In this document: piece after piece, positions 1 through 11,500 of the stretch
Position numbering within the stretch: the stretch's first letter is position 1
Layout: each line of letters starts with the position of its first letter
From: Rotaria sordida
Taxonomy: Eukaryota > Rotifera > Eurotatoria > Philodinida > Philodinidae
Direction: 5' to 3'
Length of the DNA: 64,000 nt
Assembly: GCA_905250125.1 (NCBI GenBank)
Contig: CAJNOL010000031.1
Span: forward strand, 62,001-126,000
Program-made: the position numbers and the translations under genes
Notes under the pieces: generated by a model
What the model saw: the letters and a program-made list of their open reading frames with translations, nothing else
The model's database searches: none
Told to the model about the DNA's origin: nothing

Positions 1-695
1 TTGTGCTAAAAAAAAAAGAAAAAAAATCTAATATTAAAAACAGATACAGATTAAAAGAAAAAAAAACAACCAAGTAATTCTCGGCGTGTTTTTCTAGAAT
101 CAATATTATCCGGTATAAATGTAACATGATATTGATAAAGTAACCATTGTGGTGCCGATAATATTCGAACATAATTTGCAATTAATGGAATAAGTTCTCC
201 TGATGTTCCTTGTTTTTCTGTTCCTGGTTCACGAAAACTAACACGTGTTGGATCAACAACACGCCTTTGAGATTCATCATGTATTGGTGGTCCACGAGAA
301 CGACCTTCACGATGTTCACCAATCGACATTCCAGCCATATGTGGAGCTAATTTATCAAGACCACGACCTCTAGGAATACTCATTGTACCACCACCACCAA
401 TTCGACGTATTGCACTTTGTTGTACGGCCGGTGCAGCTTCTGCTGTTGACCATTCAGATGTTGGTGTTTCACTAGCTGGAGGAACAGTAGGTGTTGCTAC
501 TGATGAAGCTACAGCTGATGTTATTGGTGCCTTATAAAATAATTATTAGTTAATAGAAAACATTTAATAATGAGAAAAAATTACTTCACTAGTAGGTGCA
601 GTGATACCAGCAGCACCGCTTGGTTCACTACTTGTTTCACCTGGTACTACAGGACGACTACGACCACGACCACGAGCACGGCCACGCTCACTCAT
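1..695 (-). CDS. PIWI-family Argonaute, N-terminal part (runs off left edge)
   Basis: PIWI proteins bind piRNAs and silence transposons in the germline. Exons read here: 585-695, 71-530 and the start of a third at 1-5; introns 531-584 and 6-70 have GT..AG ends and agree in phase. The start at 695 opens with an Arg-Gly-rich stretch (MSERGRARGRGRSR), the usual PIWI site for arginine methylation and Tudor binding. A low-complexity Pro/Ala/Ser/Thr linker and a second RGRG patch follow. The last residues (IANYVRILSAPQWLLYQYHV, then RRELL) match the conserved PIWI N-domain entry (NYF.L...P.W.LYQYHV). PAZ, MID and PIWI domains lie outside the window, so slicer residues cannot be checked. Family is clear; which paralog is not. 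Confidence 0.88.
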
Positions 696-3269
696 AATGT
701 CTAACGATAAAGAATAAATAAATAAAAATTATATGCGTCGATCTATTTATATCGAAGATAGCAACGACAATAAAAACAACATTTGCCTCTATATTTTCTC
801 TATTTCATTTGTATCTATCCATGTTGTTTAACCCTCGATCGAAAAGAAATACTATATAGTTAGAAATTTGTTGTTTACGTTTTCTTTTTTTTTTTTTATT
901 CTTCTCTCTATCATAGAAGATTTCATATAGAAAGAAAGAAAAATACAATGAAGAAATTAACATCCAATAGATCGAAAAAGTAGATTTATTTGCGTACTTA
1001 TATTTAATAGAATATGTCATTATTTCTCTTATTAAACGATGAAGATGAAAAGTATTTGTTATGTTGTTATCATAAGTTGAAGCTAAAAAATCTAAAAATC
1101 AATAATGTAACCTTTCAATAATAATAGAAACATTGCTTTCATGTTAATATTAGAGATGTGAATATAATAAAAATGAAATGATATATTGTCATAGAAAAAT
1201 GTTGTTTTTTTTTTATTATTGTTAAATAAATATAAAATTTATTTAGACGACGATAGGAAAACAAATATGTAATTAAGTAATAATATTAGGTTTCAATGTA
1301 TTGTTGTTTTACTTTGAATTTGTCTATTGGTCGGTTATTTACAGACGAAAATCGATCTGTTGTTAATGAAACTAGATTAAACAAAGAACAGTATAAGTGA
1401 ACAAATAATTTTTAGGAATTCATTAAAAACTTTCCGATATACGAAGGGAAAGAATGTTAAAAATCCATAAAAATTTTTCAAATCGGTCAAATTCGATATA
1501 TTCTTATACTTTTGAATTACTATCCAGTTCAAAATATAATGTGCTCAACTGTTTTTAAAATAACTATTGATAGGACCATCATAGAGACTGGCAGTTTTCA
1601 CCATTCAAGAGAGAAGACTCGGAGGCCATCGAAGTATGTCGAAATTTGATTGATCGATCAAAAGAATTCTTAGTAGAGATTTTTGAAATTGATATTCTGA
1701 AGTTATTTTCCTTCCTATTCAGATTCTTAATAGAACTAATCGATAGAAAAAATTCTTCTCTTTCGACTTACGCAAGATTGACATTCCTAGCTTGTTTTCT
1801 TCGAGAGTTGTAAGACCTTTCCTGAGACTCTTGATTTTAGCCAATTGACGTGTAATCAGGTGGAAGAGCAACTAGACAGAGGGAATTCATCGTTCTGAGT
1901 CGAACTGATCTGATCATATTAACGCAATACATTCTACAAGTCGAATCCTTCATTAGATGAAGGCTAATTATACTATTTTTTAGAAATATTGAGATAACAG
2001 AGTCAGATCAGTTTGAACCCGAAAAACTAATATCATCATGTGACTCAGCATTATGAAATACCCTGCCTAGCTACTTTTTCGGGTGATTACAGTTCGATTA
2101 GCTGAAATCGGAGGGATCTCAGGAAAAGTCTTATAACTCTTGAACGGACCAAGCTAGAAATGCCGGCTTTGTGTAGATCGAAAGAGAAGAATTTTTTCTA
2201 TCAATTAGTTCTATTAAAGATCTAAATTGAAAATAGAAATAGCTTCACAATACCATTTTTGAAAATCTTTACCAAGAACTGACCTGATCGATCAATTGCT
2301 GAATCAACCAAAATTCGATGTACTTCGATGATCTCAGATCTTCGCTATTGAATGGTAAAAATCACAATTTTCTATAATGTTGCTATCAAAATTGATATAA
2401 AACCTATAATCGAGCTTTTAAAATGTGGAATAATACTAAATTTATGTGAATCTGTACATGGATGTTCGATATACAGATGTTATTGACCAAGATAGTTCCA
2501 CAAATACTAACGAAGGAACATTTTTTTATTGATCAATCGATTTCTCATTGAAAGCTAATGGATTGTAAGTTATTAACTATGCTGATTTCGAATATGATCA
2601 TGAGAGGTTTTCTCAAATCTTTATATGCTAGTTTTCTGGGCTAACAAACTTTTCGCTAAAAATTGCTTTGACTCTGTTCAGATTATAGAGCATATCGAAT
2701 AGCGTAGAAAACAGTAACTTTTTCTATTTCAAATCGTTTTCTTGTCGCAGAGCATATAGTTATTTAATTTCATACAACACATTCGTATCAACATTTTAAT
2801 ATGAAAATGTTCAAGATAATATTATTTTATTTAAAACTCATTGCTGGAAAATAGAAAAGATTATAATTGTTTTATCGACAAATCGATATGTTCTATAATC
2901 CAAGTAGATCAAAAACGATTTTAGCAAAGCATTTGTTAGTCTGTCAAACCAACGTATGAAGACCTGAGAGAATTTCTCATGGTCATATTCGGAAACAACA
3001 TGGTCGATAACTTACGATCCACTAGCTGTCGATAAGAAAGTGATTGATCAATTGAAAACATTCCATTGTAAGTTGAAACAATTTGGGATGGATTAAAAAT
3101 ACTACCTAAATTCCATTCAGGCATTGTAAATGAACTAAATATAAGTTGACGATTGTCGATTGATAATTAGAAATGTTTTTCTTTTTCTTTGAAATGGCGC
3201 ATACCACATGAGCACTTACTGTTGAAAGTAAATTGATTGGTCAATTTGTCTACATGATGAATTGAATAA
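696..3269. other. Intergenic stretch with one large inverted repeat
   Basis: No exon with convincing codon use or splice sites was found between the PIWI start and the stop of the next gene. The stretch holds poly-A/T runs and the foldback element at 1590-2365, listed separately. The short open frames at 805-1020 and 2936-3124 are low-complexity or lack support. The PIWI promoter should lie just right of 695, but no clear core element was seen. Confidence 0.6.
1590..2365. repeat. Foldback element A (long imperfect inverted repeat)
   Basis: The left arm at about 1590-1862 pairs with the reverse complement of the right arm at about 2083-2365, with a spacer near 220 bp. Matching blocks on the two arms include AATAGAACTAATCGATAGAA against AATAGAACTAATTGATAGAA, both followed by AAATTCTTCTCTTTCGA, and a CCTGAGA block near the inner ends. 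Small indels and substitutions are spread along both arms. No transposase frame was found inside. A non-autonomous foldback/MITE-like element is the simplest reading. Confidence 0.85.
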
Positions 3270-5754
3270 TTATTTTTTATTTTTATTAGTCGTAGTTAAC
3301 GATGAAGTAGATGACGTTGATGAAGAACTATGATTATTGCTTGTCGTGATACTATTTGAAATGATTGACAATTGTTTTTGAGGAATAGATCGTCGATGAC
3401 AAGGTTGTAAACTTGTACTATAATCATAAGATTGTCAAAAGATAATTTATTGTAACTTTTATACATTTTTTTACTTAGTTGATGTCGACGTTCGACTCGT
3501 GATTGAATTTAGCTCGATTCGAATAAAATCATCTCTATCGTTTTGATTTCGATTATATTGTCCAGTTAGTTTAATTGTTTGTTGTTTAGATTGATAACTT
3601 GATGATGTACTAGTTGAAGTAGATTTATTAGGTTTTTGACTATTGGATGTTGTTGTTGTTGCTGTTGTTGTTGTTGAACTTGACGAATTCGAAGAAGTAC
3701 TATTGGTTGTTGTCTCAGTGCTATTACTAGTCGATGATAAACTAGATGAAGACGAAGTATCTCGACTATCGGAAGATGAATCGAATCTATTGTTTTTCTT
3801 AGAAATTTTATCATGCTTAGAAAATGGAACAGTTCTATTCATCTAAAAACATATCTATCTTCTCTTAGATCAATAATAGGACTATAAATTTACTGTTTGT
3901 TGATTAGCACTATACCAGAAAAGTCCCATATTATTTGGTGTAGCCACTGGTAATGAATATTGCTTTGCAAGTATTTTAATAGCTGAAAGACGTTTTGGAT
4001 AATTATAGTTTGGTGTTTGTGCATAATATTTATGTTGATTAGCATTGAATGATGTTTTCTCTAGTGTACTATTAGTAGTTGTTATTTTTGGTATACCACC
4101 AACACTATGTACACTTTGAATATTTTGTTTTTGTTCATTGACCTGTTGTCGTATTGATATTGGGTCAGATAGAGATGATAGGGATTTATCTTTTACAAAT
4201 GATGAACGACTATCAAATGGTATTGTGAGCACTGATAAACGAAAAAGTATATAAAGCCGTAGTTGTAAAAATTCAACTTCACTCACAAGGATCTTTTGAT
4301 AATTGTTTTATTTCTGGTGAATTGATAGTTGATATAGCTTTTATTTGTTTAAAATCATAATGTAAACCTTGCAATGAGAGTTGTATTTTATTATTAGTAT
4401 TTTCTTGATTGGCAATAATGTTATCCTGAATATTGATGTTATACGGATGTTTTGATTGGTATGATTGTTCCATATGAATACATTTAGTATGTGAAAGTTT
4501 AACTTGATCTCCACCACTAATACTTCTCTTTTTATTTTCTCGTTGAAAATTTTTAATTGACTGTTTAACAATGGGTGTTCTTTGTTTCGATGAATATCGT
4601 CTAAATAAACCACGTAATAATGATGATCGTTTATTTGTATTTGATAATGTTTTTGTTGATTGTGCAGCATTATTAAACGACGTGAAAATATGAGGACATC
4701 GTTGTTGTGGAATTAACAAACTCAAATATGAAAGATTATCCTACGAATGGATGAATTCTTATCATGATAAAGATTACATTGAGATGATACATACATAAAA
4801 AGATAAATCTGTATCATTAGAAGATGATGAACCTATTGATGGTACAAGTTCATTTATTTCTTCAATGCTAAATGTTACTTTACTAAAATGACAAATAAAA
4901 AAAACTAGTGCAACGTTGTTAAAACTTCAGAAGTGGACAGTTGGATCAATCCTTGGAGAAATTGTTCCAGTTTATGTAGAAATGATTCATCTCACATAAA
5001 CTCACACATATCAAGGAGAGATGAACGAAAAAAAAACAATATATACATATATCTAGCAATCGCTATTTCATGTACCATATTTCTTTTTTTTGACTTCTGC
5101 TTATCAAGATAGAAATGGATGGATAATCTCTCTTTGAATAATTAACATTTCTGCTGAAAAAAAATCCATGTTAACCAGAATTCCTCCCTACGGTAAAGGA
5201 GTAATATGATTGAAATCTCCTTAAGCCTTTTTGACTATTGCTTATGAAGGTAGAAATGGATCAATGCTTTCTCATTTGTTACTATTCGATTTTCTCGAGT
5301 GTAAATGATCTGATATAATGGATGCTGTTTCCTAAAAAAGAGTTTCTGCTTGACTTCTTATGGAGTGAAGTCTTTCTGCTGCAAATGAAACAATTTTTCG
5401 CTGGTAGGGAATATTGTTCAGCTCTTTTAAACTTACTCTTTCATAGCATCAAGTAATGACAATTTCGATTCAGTTGATGATACTTGTTGTAAGAATTCGA
5501 TTGCTTGCGACTTACTTAATGTATCATAGGACTGTAAAACAGAAAATATGAAAATCATCATTTTTTTTCCTTATAATTACTTCAATAATCATTTTTGCAT
5601 ATGAATGTTCTTTGATATTATCATTAAGTAGTTCACATGTTCGTTTAGGATCATATGAAAAATTTTTGTCGATCGAACATTGTTGTTTCAATGAATTTAA
5701 CTGATTAAAGGGTGTTGGGACATTTCTCATAAAGAATTGATTCGAACTCGACAT
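3270..5754 (-). CDS. DUF4476 / PROSER1-like protein with Ser/Thr-rich tail
   Basis: Seven exons: 5581-5754, 5437-5531, 4795-4882, 4287-4740, 3894-4231, 3475-3842, 3270-3417. They total 1665 nt, or 554 aa plus stop, with every junction in phase. Residues about 35-130 hold short helical repeats (MIIESYDTLSKSQAIEFLQQ, then KLSLLDAMKD, then FSIEEINELV). These line up with the DUF4476 repeats of animal PROSER1, in which KAIEYV, QVVDLL and QLKAMKAL recur. The middle is basic and unstructured. The C-terminal 150 residues are a Ser/Thr/Asn low-complexity tract rich in TTTT and SSSS. PROSER1 links OGT to TET2 in vertebrates; whether that applies here is unknown. Intron 2 is long (4883-5436). The gene structure is firmer than the family name. 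Confidence 0.62.
5089..5262. repeat. Short direct repeat inside an intron
   Basis: Within the 554-bp intron of the DUF4476-like gene, a segment near 5089-5120 (TTTTTGACTTCTGCTTATCA then AGATAGAAATGGAT) recurs diverged near 5229-5262 (TTTTTGACTATTGCTTATGA then AGGTAGAAATGGAT), about 140 bp apart in the same orientation. It may be a decayed tandem repeat unit. No coding signal was seen here. Confidence 0.6.
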
Positions 5755-7972
5755 TGAATAATTGAGACTTAGAAGAAATGAAACAGTATCAAATATACAT
5801 GTTAACAAAAACCAAAAAAAAAAAGATCTCACAATAGTGGAAAATAGATAAACAAATGCGATGTACGAAAGTAAAACATTGAAGCGCGCCAGTATTGTAC
5901 GAATAAAAATTTTTTTCAATATAAAAAATAAAGAAATATTATCAATTTTAAGTTTCATCACCCATATCTCTCAAAAATGGGCCAATAACACATGTGATAA
6001 AATTATGGAATTCGTAAGAGTGCAACTTATAAACAATGATTACTATCACTATAACAGAATATGAGTCCAGTAGAGAAATGCAAAAGCATTTTATGCACTA
6101 TGACCTATATCTTAACCCATCTGTTTATTGATTGATTATTTTTCAATCAATTACAGAAAGATCAGCCTAAAAAAACAGGATTGGATAACCGTTCGATCAG
6201 TGAGATAAATGAAAATTTTAAGCGGAATTGAACCGTTCAAGTCAAAAATGCACTGTCTTACAACATTAACTTGGACAAACGAAACAACACACATGTGAAA
6301 AATGAAAAATGATAGGAGAAATGAGACTTCTCATAAGAAAAATAACTAGGAATAATGTTTCAACCATTTTTCTAAGAGAAAAATACTCTAGTTAAAGTTT
6401 ATTTATACACTTACATTCTCAGCAAAAAAAAAATCCATAAGAGAAATGTGACTTTTCGTCGAAAAAATGACTGAGAAAAATGTCGAGATCATTTTTCCAA
6501 TGAAAAAAATACTTCGGTTTATATTCATTTATTTTCATGCTTCGTGAAATGGAAAAGTAAAATGCAACGTAAATGACTGATTCTCCTTAGGAAAAGGCAT
6601 CACTAGATATCAAGCAATGATTGAAGTTAAAAGAAAGGCTGTTCACTTTACCGTTGTATCGTGCATATGATAATATGAAGGTTTAGCATTAAAGTGTTTT
6701 GTTATCGGCAGAGCAAAAAAAGAAAATTTCTGATTTTATGTGTAACTAAGAGGCAAGAGATTGCATCGAAGGGGATGGAGAAAGCATTTTGAAACAAGAA
6801 TACATCAGTTCGTACAAAGAAGTTAATGCATTCATGCATTATTCCACTGGATTTTCATTTTATCAAATGGAATGTATGTGTTTATTGATTCATTGATTCA
6901 CCTTTAGATCGATATGCATCATGATTAGGTGTACTGGTCCGGTATCACTGTTATATTTTTCTTGGTATGGAAGATCACATTTTTGACCTGAACGGCATCT
7001 CTCCACTGAAAATAATCATTTTTTCTATCGATCATATTATTGTCCACTGCCGCCGAAGACTACGAGAATTTCTCGAGCTTTCAGCTCTACATCCAGTGGG
7101 CATGCCATCATAAAGACATGTTACTAGATTCTAGTAATATCAGGACGATGACATCGATCTCACCGATTTCAACTACCTCATCTTCTCCGCGTCTTCCTCC
7201 TCAATCTTTTCCAACTTTGATATATACGACCCACTGATCCAACAATTCAACGGCAAAACCAATTTAAGGATTACCTCATATCGAGGAAACGTTTCAGCGT
7301 AATCCAGAAGGTATTAAAATATGCAGCATAGACCAACGACTATAATGAAGAACAGCAAACCTAACCACAGGAGGTCGATTATAATATTCAGAATCCAAGA
7401 CAAACAACTTTAGACTGTTCCTAGATTGGCACTGACTCTGAGAAACAGCAACATGTCAGTCACACTGTTTGTAACCGTTCGTGGATCCAGGCTTTTCTCA
7501 TATACTTCAGCACACGATACATCTCACGTTTCAATGAAATACAATCTCGAATCATCTATACAAAACTCGACAGCCACTGAACCACATTAGTCATCCTTCA
7601 AACAAACGAATCACACGCACGAAATTTTACATGTCCCAAAAAGCACGTCACAAGACATAATAATATTAACCACACGAGAAGATACGGTTCGTAGAATCGA
7701 ACACTAGGTGAACTTATCTATAAAAATCCGCCTATACTAATACACAACTCGTCGAAAAAATAACACATTGTCGGTTGAAAAGTGTATTCGAAAAAAACCT
7801 GTCAGTTTCAATTTCTTCGAAACCTCCCATCTAACTACATATTCAGTATTTTCGTCAGCTATAGCACATAAAAACAATACAAAGTGTCATCATTCTGGAT
7901 AGATTTCTTGATGCAAACAACTCTCGATCTAGCTAACCACCTATCAGTGCCCTTGCACTCGTCGCCATCGGC
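5755..7972. other. Intergenic region, no supported gene
   Basis: Between the start of the DUF4476-like gene and the minisatellite I see no exon chain. A diverged direct repeat lies at 6311-6545. The 65-codon frame at 7040-7237 is less AT-rich than its surroundings and could be a decayed exon or repeat, but it matches nothing I recognise and has no credible splice partners. Confidence 0.5.
6311..6545. repeat. Diverged tandem repeat, two copies of about 110 bp
   Basis: Copy one (about 6311-6420) and copy two (about 6438-6545) share the same order of motifs: AGAGAAATG or GGAGAAATG, GACTTTTC or GACTTCTC, AATGAC/AATAAC, a CATTTTTC block, AAAAATAC and a TTTATA...ATTTAT segment. Overall similarity looks like roughly three bases in four. 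There is no coding potential; this is probably an old local duplication. Confidence 0.6.
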
Positions 7973-8550
7973 GTGACACGACCCGTTGATGATAGTTTTC
8001 CTGTAGATATCTTGAGTGGCATTGAGGTCATCGATAAGATTCCAGCTGGTCCAACTGTTCCTACATTTGGACGTGTTGATGCTTGTGGACCTGTTGATGA
8101 TAGTTTTCCTGTAGATATCTTGAGTGGCATTGAGGTCATCGATAAGATTCCAGCTGGTCCAACTGTTCCTACATTTGGACGTGTTGATGCTTGTGGACCT
8201 GTTGATGATGGTTTTCCTGTAGATATCTTGAGTGGCATTGAGGTCATCGATAAGATTCCAGCTGGTCCAACTGTTCCTACATTTGGACGTGTTGATGCTT
8301 GTGGACCTGTTGATGATGGTTTTCCTGTAGATATCTTGAGTGTCATTGAGGTCACCGATAAGATTCTAACTGGTCCAACTGTTCCTACATTTGGACGTGT
8401 TGATGCTTGTGGACCTGTTGATGATGGTCTTCCTGTAGACATCTTCGGTGGCATTGAGGTCATCGATAAGATTCCAGCTGGTCCAACTGTTATCACATTT
8501 GGACGTGTTGATGCTTGCGGACCTGATGATGATGGTCTTCNNNNNNNNNN
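7973..8550 (+). repeat. 108-bp minisatellite, five-plus copies, ending at an assembly gap
   Basis: Unit boundaries repeat exactly every 108 bp (GTTTTCCTGTAGATATCTTG at 7995, 8103, 8211 and 8319, then a variant at 8427, with a sixth starting at 8535). Copies 1-3 are nearly identical; copies 4 and 5 carry several substitutions. Because 108 is a multiple of three, a 36-residue peptide repeat is open on the plus strand (7973 to the gap; SGIEVIDKIPAGPTVPTFGR) and another on the minus strand (about 7933-8496; KISTGKPSSTGPQASTRPNV). The array runs into ten Ns at 8541-8550, so the true copy number is unknown. Which strand, if either, is translated cannot be told: no flanking exon or signal peptide was found. 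Confidence 0.9.
8541..8550. other. Assembly gap (10 Ns)
   Basis: Ten Ns interrupt the sixth minisatellite unit. The gap most likely reflects collapse of the tandem array. Sequence right of the gap (from 8551) does not continue the repeat, so the far edge of the array lies in the gap. Confidence 0.97.
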
Positions 8551-11500
8551 GAATCTATAATCGATTTCTTAAAAATTTGAGTTTGATTACGTTTTTACTG
8601 AAAAAAGCTTTTTTAGTAGAAAATCATTTTGTCGTAAAAAATTCTTTTGATAAAAACGAGTAACGCTCGTCTATATGACTCGCTTGACCCTCGACCGAAT
8701 ATTCAGCTGTTTCGGTATTGTATACTACTTCGCAATTCTCAACACAGCTAGTATCAAATGTTTGAAAAGGGTGCGTCTGGATATGAATATTGACATTCGC
8801 ATCAGTGTTCCCGTGTATGATGACATGCATGTTTGTGTGATACGTTTTCTTATTAATTCATCCAACAAAACTGAGACACGCACAATAATATCTAACGAAA
8901 ATCTAAATAAACAACACTAAGGCAGCAGTGTCCACATGCCAGAGAAAAAAAATTACATTTAATATACAGACAGACAATCAAAAAAGAAAGTACATCCGTG
9001 ATATTAGCGTGAGAACGCATCATACTTGTTGAAAACTAATAAAAATTTGTATAGTTACCAGCACATCAACCGACAATATCATTTGCCAGTGTCCGCTACA
9101 AAAACACGCGTTTAGCTGAACTTTTAGATTAAAATAAAACATATTTGGTCACACATTTTCACGAAATACGCCACTTCAATGACGCTCGTACTCCAATTAG
9201 TCATCGGATTAGACAGATAATTTCAAAATACTCGAATAAATTTAGATGAGTAAATGCACACAGACCGGACACATAATGACAAAAAAGCTTATTTTATTTC
9301 ATTCGAATCTACTTCGAATGGACTGAATTGAATTCCTTGCATGATGTTTTCCGTCGAATGTTCTATTCAAATACTGCGCACATGCAGCACAACTGTTCTC
9401 ACATCTCATTCAAAAACACTTGTTAGTCTCTTTTGCCAGTTCTGGCTCCTATTGAACCAGCCAGATCCAATCCACAGACATTATTCTTGTGGATTGCAAC
9501 AACCTGAAGCATCTCTTCAGGGAGTTTCGCAGAGCAGCGGTTAGTTGCTCGTCAGCACCCCTTTGGGGCGGCACTCATCGCTAGTCGTTGCCATGCTTAA
9601 TTCTATTCCGGCATAAAATCATCCTCTTTGATTTACACTCGGTCTGATTCTAGATTTGATTTAGTTCCAAAAGTCATTAGAGCTATAACACGAGAATTCT
9701 TGATGGACAATCCCGAAGCTGAAACTTTGTCGTGAACTATTCTTTATGTCTTTAATTTCATTGGCTAGCTAGCCAATCAAAGGTTTACTTAAATTCTTTA
9801 TTTAGAGAATGTTAGTATAATATTCTTCACAAAAATCTAGCCTTTCTATAGATCATTTCTGAAGCGAATCAACAGTGAATCTGCCATAGGAACGACTCGT
9901 CCTTCGTCGGCGCTTCTCCAGAGAGCCACTCATGGCTAGTAGCTCTATTATTTGAGCGCATCTAAGCAATAGCTAGCTATTCTCCTTTAACCATAAAATG
10001 TGACATCATTTTTATATATTGTTTGTATTACCTTCTTCGAGTCATAGTAGCGAGAAATTCCATGAGTTAGAACTTCTACTGAAAAATAAATGCGAATAAT
10101 GGAATAGTAAGCCAGGAAGACCGCAATGCGAGTAGGCTCAGATGTCGATTATGTCGAATTGACTTAAATTTGAATTTGGGTATTCGGGATACTTTTGTTG
10201 TGGATATCGGTGTTAGTGTAAGTATGCGCCTGAGTAGATTAATCTTGTTTTGTCACACACCCACATCTCATCCCCACACCGTGAAAAACCTCAGATATAG
10301 TTCACGTTAGTGAGATTTGCAATCCTGTAATCTCCCTAATACATATGAATACGTTACTCTTCCAATCACTGCCAGATCACAAGCTTATTTTCGTTCATAC
10401 CACTCCATGTCAGTACACCGAAAACTCATTGTTTCCCTGAAGAATCTTACGCTGATTATAAAATTATAGCTGCCAACTTCTAGCAATATACTACAGATTT
10501 GAATCTCCGCACGTCGATCTAGTTGCCTTTCAGAGAAATAAGTACTAGAATTGCAATGGAACTGCGCTTTACTCTTTTCTATGATAGTTTCCATTGAATT
10601 TTTCCAAATGTAGATATTTAATCAACGCTGATATCGAATGAAATTTTGTGATTTGGTTATGGCTTTCGTTTTTTTTATTCGACTTTGATATAATAAGTGC
10701 ATTGCACCATTTCTATTGCAGTATGTGTCTATGTTTTCAGACTAACAACTACTTGATCGATCAACAAGCAATCTTAATAAGTGTATTCATAGCTTTCGAA
10801 TGATTGTTTAGAGAACAATATTAGAGTCTTTGTGTTTACATTATTTAGATTCGGCATTTTAATGAAAGTGAAAAAAAGATAAAGTATCTTGTCTAGATAT
10901 TCAATTGGGTAAATTGATACTATCGAAAAAAAAGAAGTTCGATCGTCAGTTTACTCGATGAGATCGAATAGCATTTTTATACTTGAAAATCTTCCGTATT
11001 ATGAATATAGCATGGAATCCGAATTTCATCAGAAAAAAAGAAGAGTAAACGATGCAAGAGGCGGTCAATGCTGACAATGACTGCCACTAAGTAACTCAAT
11101 TTGATTATTATTTTGTAATATTCTGTTGCTGCCGACAGTGAACAGCACAACAGCCAAAATAGTCGGAGAAGTTCAGCGATGTTCAATGTCTTTCGTTGGT
11201 CAAATACAAGTAACGACTGATCGATATCATTGACAGGTGTTAGGCTAATCTTAGAAATCGAGAATAACACGAGACTTTCTTAGTGCAATCAATTGCGAGA
11301 CAATTTGTCTCCTTAGTAAAAAACATCTTAAATGATCATGAAGTAAAATGTTATCGACTCTGAATATAACGCACGTTCATCATTCATCAATTTCTCTCCG
11401 TGACCTTGTATACCAACTTTTTTCTTGTTTCAGCTGAACATACATTTCTTTTTAAGTACATCCAATGCGATGGGTCCGTTTCCACATTTAATTCGACCAT

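Noticed and set aside
3471..3846. Overlapping plus-strand frame of poly-Val/Asp
   Set aside because: It is the reverse complement of the Ser/Thr-rich exon of the spliced minus-strand gene.
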